A stretch of DNA of 25,227 bases from Erysipelotrichaceae bacterium (GTDB lineage: Bacteria; Bacillota_I; Bacilli_A; Erysipelotrichales; Erysipelotrichaceae): NCBI GenBank assembly GCA_003520745.1, contig DOUE01000021.1, forward strand, positions 65,874 to 91,100, given 5' to 3'. Shown piece by piece: positions 23,491-25,227 of the stretch. The first letter of the stretch is position 1. Every line of letters begins with the position of its first letter. Under the pieces are notes generated by a model that did not search any database, was not told the origin of the DNA, and worked only from the letters and a program-made list of their open reading frames with translations. A program made the translations under genes and the position numbers.

Positions 23491-23571
23491 TCGCGCGCGA
23501 ATTTACAGTAAACTTCTTTGTTTTATCTTTGTTTTATCTTTGTTTATCTTTCTTCTTTTCTTTTCTTTTTC
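23491..23571. repeat. Tandem repeats and purine/pyrimidine tract in the replication module
   Basis: On the plus strand, TTTGTTTTATC occurs twice in tandem (23517-23527, 23528-23538), then TTTGTTTATC (23539-23548), followed by a 23-base all-pyrimidine tract (23549-23571). A perfect palindrome TCGCGCGCGA lies at 23491-23500. It sits between the replisome organiser and helicase loader genes, where phages often keep origins or unwinding elements. Confidence 0.5.
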
Positions 23572-23587
23572 TACTTCTAAAGCTACT

Positions 23588-24031
23588 CTACTCTGTAGCT
23601 TGACTTTTTGGACTTGTCTTTGACAGGTTACGAAGGGCTAAGCTTTCTTTCCGCCGAGCACGTTCTTCACGTTTCTTCATCTTGTTGTACTCGCGAACTG
23701 CTGCCATCTTCCCAATGTTTTGATACTTCTCCCAATTCTTGATTGCCCAGACATTATTCTCAATCTCGATCATTTCCCGTTTCTCAAAGAGTGCGATCGA
23801 TTCTCGGATGAAGTCTTCTGACAAGCGCATCTCTTCCGCAAGCAGTTCAACCGAGTAGGGCTCTTTGGAGGAGAAGAAGAGAAGTCCATTATCATTCGTG
23901 TTTCCTGCGATGCATAACAAGTTGATCCAAACTGCTACTTTGACGTATCCGTTCTCTGATTGAACAATTTTACGAATTTTGCGATTTTGGTAAAAACCGG
24001 AGTCAAGCTTAATCCAAAATATATCCTTCAT
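23588..24031 (-). CDS. Phage replisome organiser N-terminal-domain protein
   Basis: A 147-residue protein that begins IFWIKLDSGFYQNRKIRKIV, followed by VAVWINLLCIAGNTNDNGLL, the usual start of phage replisome organisers (winged helix, DnaD-like role). A second helix-turn-helix part, SVELLAEEMRLSEDFIRESIALFEKREMIEI, and VWAIKNWEKYQN complete the domain. The C-terminus (about 115-147) is short and basic; the usual DnaD-like C-terminal domain is absent, so this is a short form. It should bind the phage origin and pass helicase through the loader encoded next. The ATG at 24031 has GAGGGGA in front. It lies 20 bases after the recombinase gene. Confidence 0.88.
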   Translation of the reverse strand: MKDIFWIKLDSGFYQNRKIRKIVQSENGYVKVAVWINLLCIAGNTNDNGLLFFSSKEPYSVELLAEEMRLSEDFIRESIALFEKREMIEIENNVWAIKNWEKYQNIGKMAAVREYNKMKKREERARRKESLALRNLSKTSPKSQATE

Positions 24032-24051
24032 GATGATGTCCCCTCTTCCCG

Positions 24052-24876
24052 CTACTTTCGGCGGGGGTTCATATTTTCGAGTTTTTTTCTCTTTTCGTCC
24101 AAGGAGGATCGAGTATAAATCCGGGTCGTTTCTAGCGAGCTATGACCTAAGATGTCGGCTAGGTCCAGGACGTTATTGTATTGCTCCATAAACTCTTTGG
24201 CGAACAGATGACGGAAACTATGGGCATGGACTCTCTCGAGCGATACCTTTGCTTCACTGGCTGTCTGCTTCATCTGTCGCCAAATCGTCGGGGTGCTTAA
24301 GGTAAAGATCTTGCCCTCGCGGATCTTATGATTTTTACAGTATTTTCGTAATTCACGGGCGAGTTCCTGGGTCAAAAGGATCTCGCGCTCTTTGCCTTTG
24401 TTAAACGCTTTGAAGTGGTGTTTCTGGATATTCTCAACGGTGAAGTATTCCAACTCGCTGATCCGTATCCCGGTGGTGCTAATGATCTTCAGAATCAAGT
24501 AAATATCATCTCGCTTGCGCTTCTTCGCAGTCCTAAGTAATCGTTTGGCATCCGCTCGTGTCACGACGTCGGATAGACTCGACTTTTGCTGCGTCTTGAT
24601 TTCCTTGACGGACATATCGGGCACCTTCGCCCAGCGATGGAAGCGATTGAGAATGACGATATACGTGTTAATGCTATTTGATTTGTATTTGCCCGAGCAG
24701 ATCTTCTCTTTGTAGGCCAAGACATGCTCTTTGGTAATTTCTTCGTTTTCCGGGATGAAGTCGACGAATTTTTGGACATCACAGACATATTTCTCGATGG
24801 TCCTCTGACTCTTCTCAGCGAGACGTAAATCACGGGCGAATAGGGGTAAACTATTTTGATACTCACTTTTCTTCAT
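24052..24876 (-). CDS. Tyrosine recombinase (XerC/D-like integrase)
   Basis: A 274-residue protein. Residues 8-85 form a SAM-like core-binding domain (SQRTIEKYVCDVQKFVDFI). The catalytic domain has all residues: R138 (STTGIRISEL), K160 or K162 (FNKGKERE), H219 and R222 (HSFRH), H245 (DILGHSSLETT) and the nucleophile Y254 (RIYTR). The start ATG at 24876 has AAGGGA in front and overlaps the previous gene by 14 bases; a TTG at 24891 is in frame but less likely. It should cut and rejoin DNA at an attachment or resolution site. Its place within the replication genes, and not at an element end, is unusual for an integrase. Confidence 0.92.
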   Translation of the reverse strand: MKKSEYQNSLPLFARDLRLAEKSQRTIEKYVCDVQKFVDFIPENEEITKEHVLAYKEKICSGKYKSNSINTYIVILNRFHRWAKVPDMSVKEIKTQQKSSLSDVVTRADAKRLLRTAKKRKRDDIYLILKIISTTGIRISELEYFTVENIQKHHFKAFNKGKEREILLTQELARELRKYCKNHKIREGKIFTLSTPTIWRQMKQTASEAKVSLERVHAHSFRHLFAKEFMEQYNNVLDLADILGHSSLETTRIYTRSSLDEKRKKLENMNPRRK

Positions 24877-25189
24877 CCAGGATCCCTTCAAGTCGTCCCA
24901 GCATCCGCAGCAGCTTCAAGTCCTCCACATACTGTTTCATCGGTAACATAGTATTGAAGTACTGGGTCTTGAAATGGCGCGCTTGGGCTTTCGCATAGGT
25001 CTCGATCTCACTTCGGTTGGCGTGATCGATACGGATGTAGATACCCTTACCCTTCTCAGATGGAATGAACAACACCCCTTCTTTCCGGAGTTGACTCAAG
25101 ACGGATCGGACCAAACGCTCTTGGGGATAGTCTGCGGTGTTTACTAGAATTTCAAGTCTTAACTTTTCATTGAGGGTTTGAATGTCCAT
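24863..25189 (-). CDS. Small phage protein of unknown function, possible winged helix
   Basis: A 108-residue protein. LVRSVLSQLRKEGVLFIPSEKGKGIYIRI (about 26-54) reads like the recognition helix and wing of a winged-helix fold; the rest is helical and ends with a charged tail. The ATG at 25189 has GGAG seven bases upstream. It overlaps the recombinase gene by 14 bases, so the two are coupled. I do not recognise the family. Confidence 0.68.
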   Translation of the reverse strand: MDIQTLNEKLRLEILVNTADYPQERLVRSVLSQLRKEGVLFIPSEKGKGIYIRIDHANRSEIETYAKAQARHFKTQYFNTMLPMKQYVEDLKLLRMLGRLEGILDEEK

Positions 25190-25193
25190 CTTT

Positions 25194-25227
25194 CTACTCC
25201 ATTGGAATTGGATACTGAGAGATTCTC
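25194..25227 (-). CDS. C-terminal end of an upstream phage gene (partial)
   Basis: The minus-strand frame RISQYPIPME ends with TAG at 25196-25194, six bases before the next start and overlapping its GGAG site. Only ten codons are visible, so this is a plausible gene end that cannot be identified. Confidence 0.4.
   Translation of the reverse strand, partial: RISQYPIPME

Noticed and set aside
1..25227. CRISPR arrays, tRNA, rRNA and tmRNA genes
   Set aside because: Looked for regular spaced repeats and for tRNA-like or rRNA-like sequence; none was seen.
1..25227. Possible TGA recoding (mollicute-like code)
   Set aside because: TGA ends real genes in coupled overlaps, for example the PHP/ATPase and vWA-like genes, and tryptophan is written TGG throughout.

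Overview
The window looks like a low-GC Gram-positive (Bacillota) chromosome. Strong purine-rich ribosome binding sites precede most genes, and the better-recognised genes are of Bacillota type (a YunD-like phosphoesterase, a phage replisome-organiser, a DnaC-type loader). TGA acts as a stop (for example it ends the large ATPase gene inside an ATGA overlap), so the standard bacterial code applies. I cannot name the species.

Layout. (1) 1-623, minus: the 5' part of a chromosomal-looking YunD-like metallophosphoesterase that runs off the left edge. (2) 1030-1929, plus: a solitary EcsC-like protein carrying a calcium-loop motif. (3) 2474-7477, minus, AT-rich: a WYL regulator and a possible nuclease, then a PHP-plus-SMC-type ATPase of TrlF type with two small coupled genes. 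(4) 7698-12919, minus: a two-gene operon of paralogous double-AAA proteins, one with an intact ATPase centre and one whose centre is broken. Upstream lie a terminator, a nucleotide-modification-associated (Nmad3-like) gene that has lost its ATG, and the decayed 5' end of a third AAA paralog. (5) 13248-15734, plus: three overlapping genes, a vWA-like protein, an HD phosphohydrolase and a PD-(D/E)XK nuclease, with an operator-like palindrome in front and a good terminator behind. (6) 15785-25227, minus: a prophage remnant. Read from the right, it has a small phage gene, a tyrosine recombinase, a replisome organiser, a DnaC-type loader, a late-regulator-like protein, a ParB/methyltransferase fusion, a second Nmad3-like gene, two cargo genes (zinc-ribbon/TPR and SHOCT membrane protein), a small-terminase-like HTH protein, an HNH/P-loop protein, a decayed small-terminase-like gene and only the first ~27 codons of a large terminase.

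Reading. The phage packaging module stops abruptly at about 15,780 against the terminator of the plus-strand nuclease operon, so the morphogenesis genes have been lost or replaced by an accessory island (about 1,030-15,780). Nucleases, an HD enzyme, ATPases, a WYL regulator and DNA-modification-linked proteins packed together suggest a defence island. The best candidates for undescribed systems are the active/inactive AAA pair with its decayed third copy, and the vWA-like/HD/PD-(D/E)XK triad. The defence role is inferred from domains and context only.
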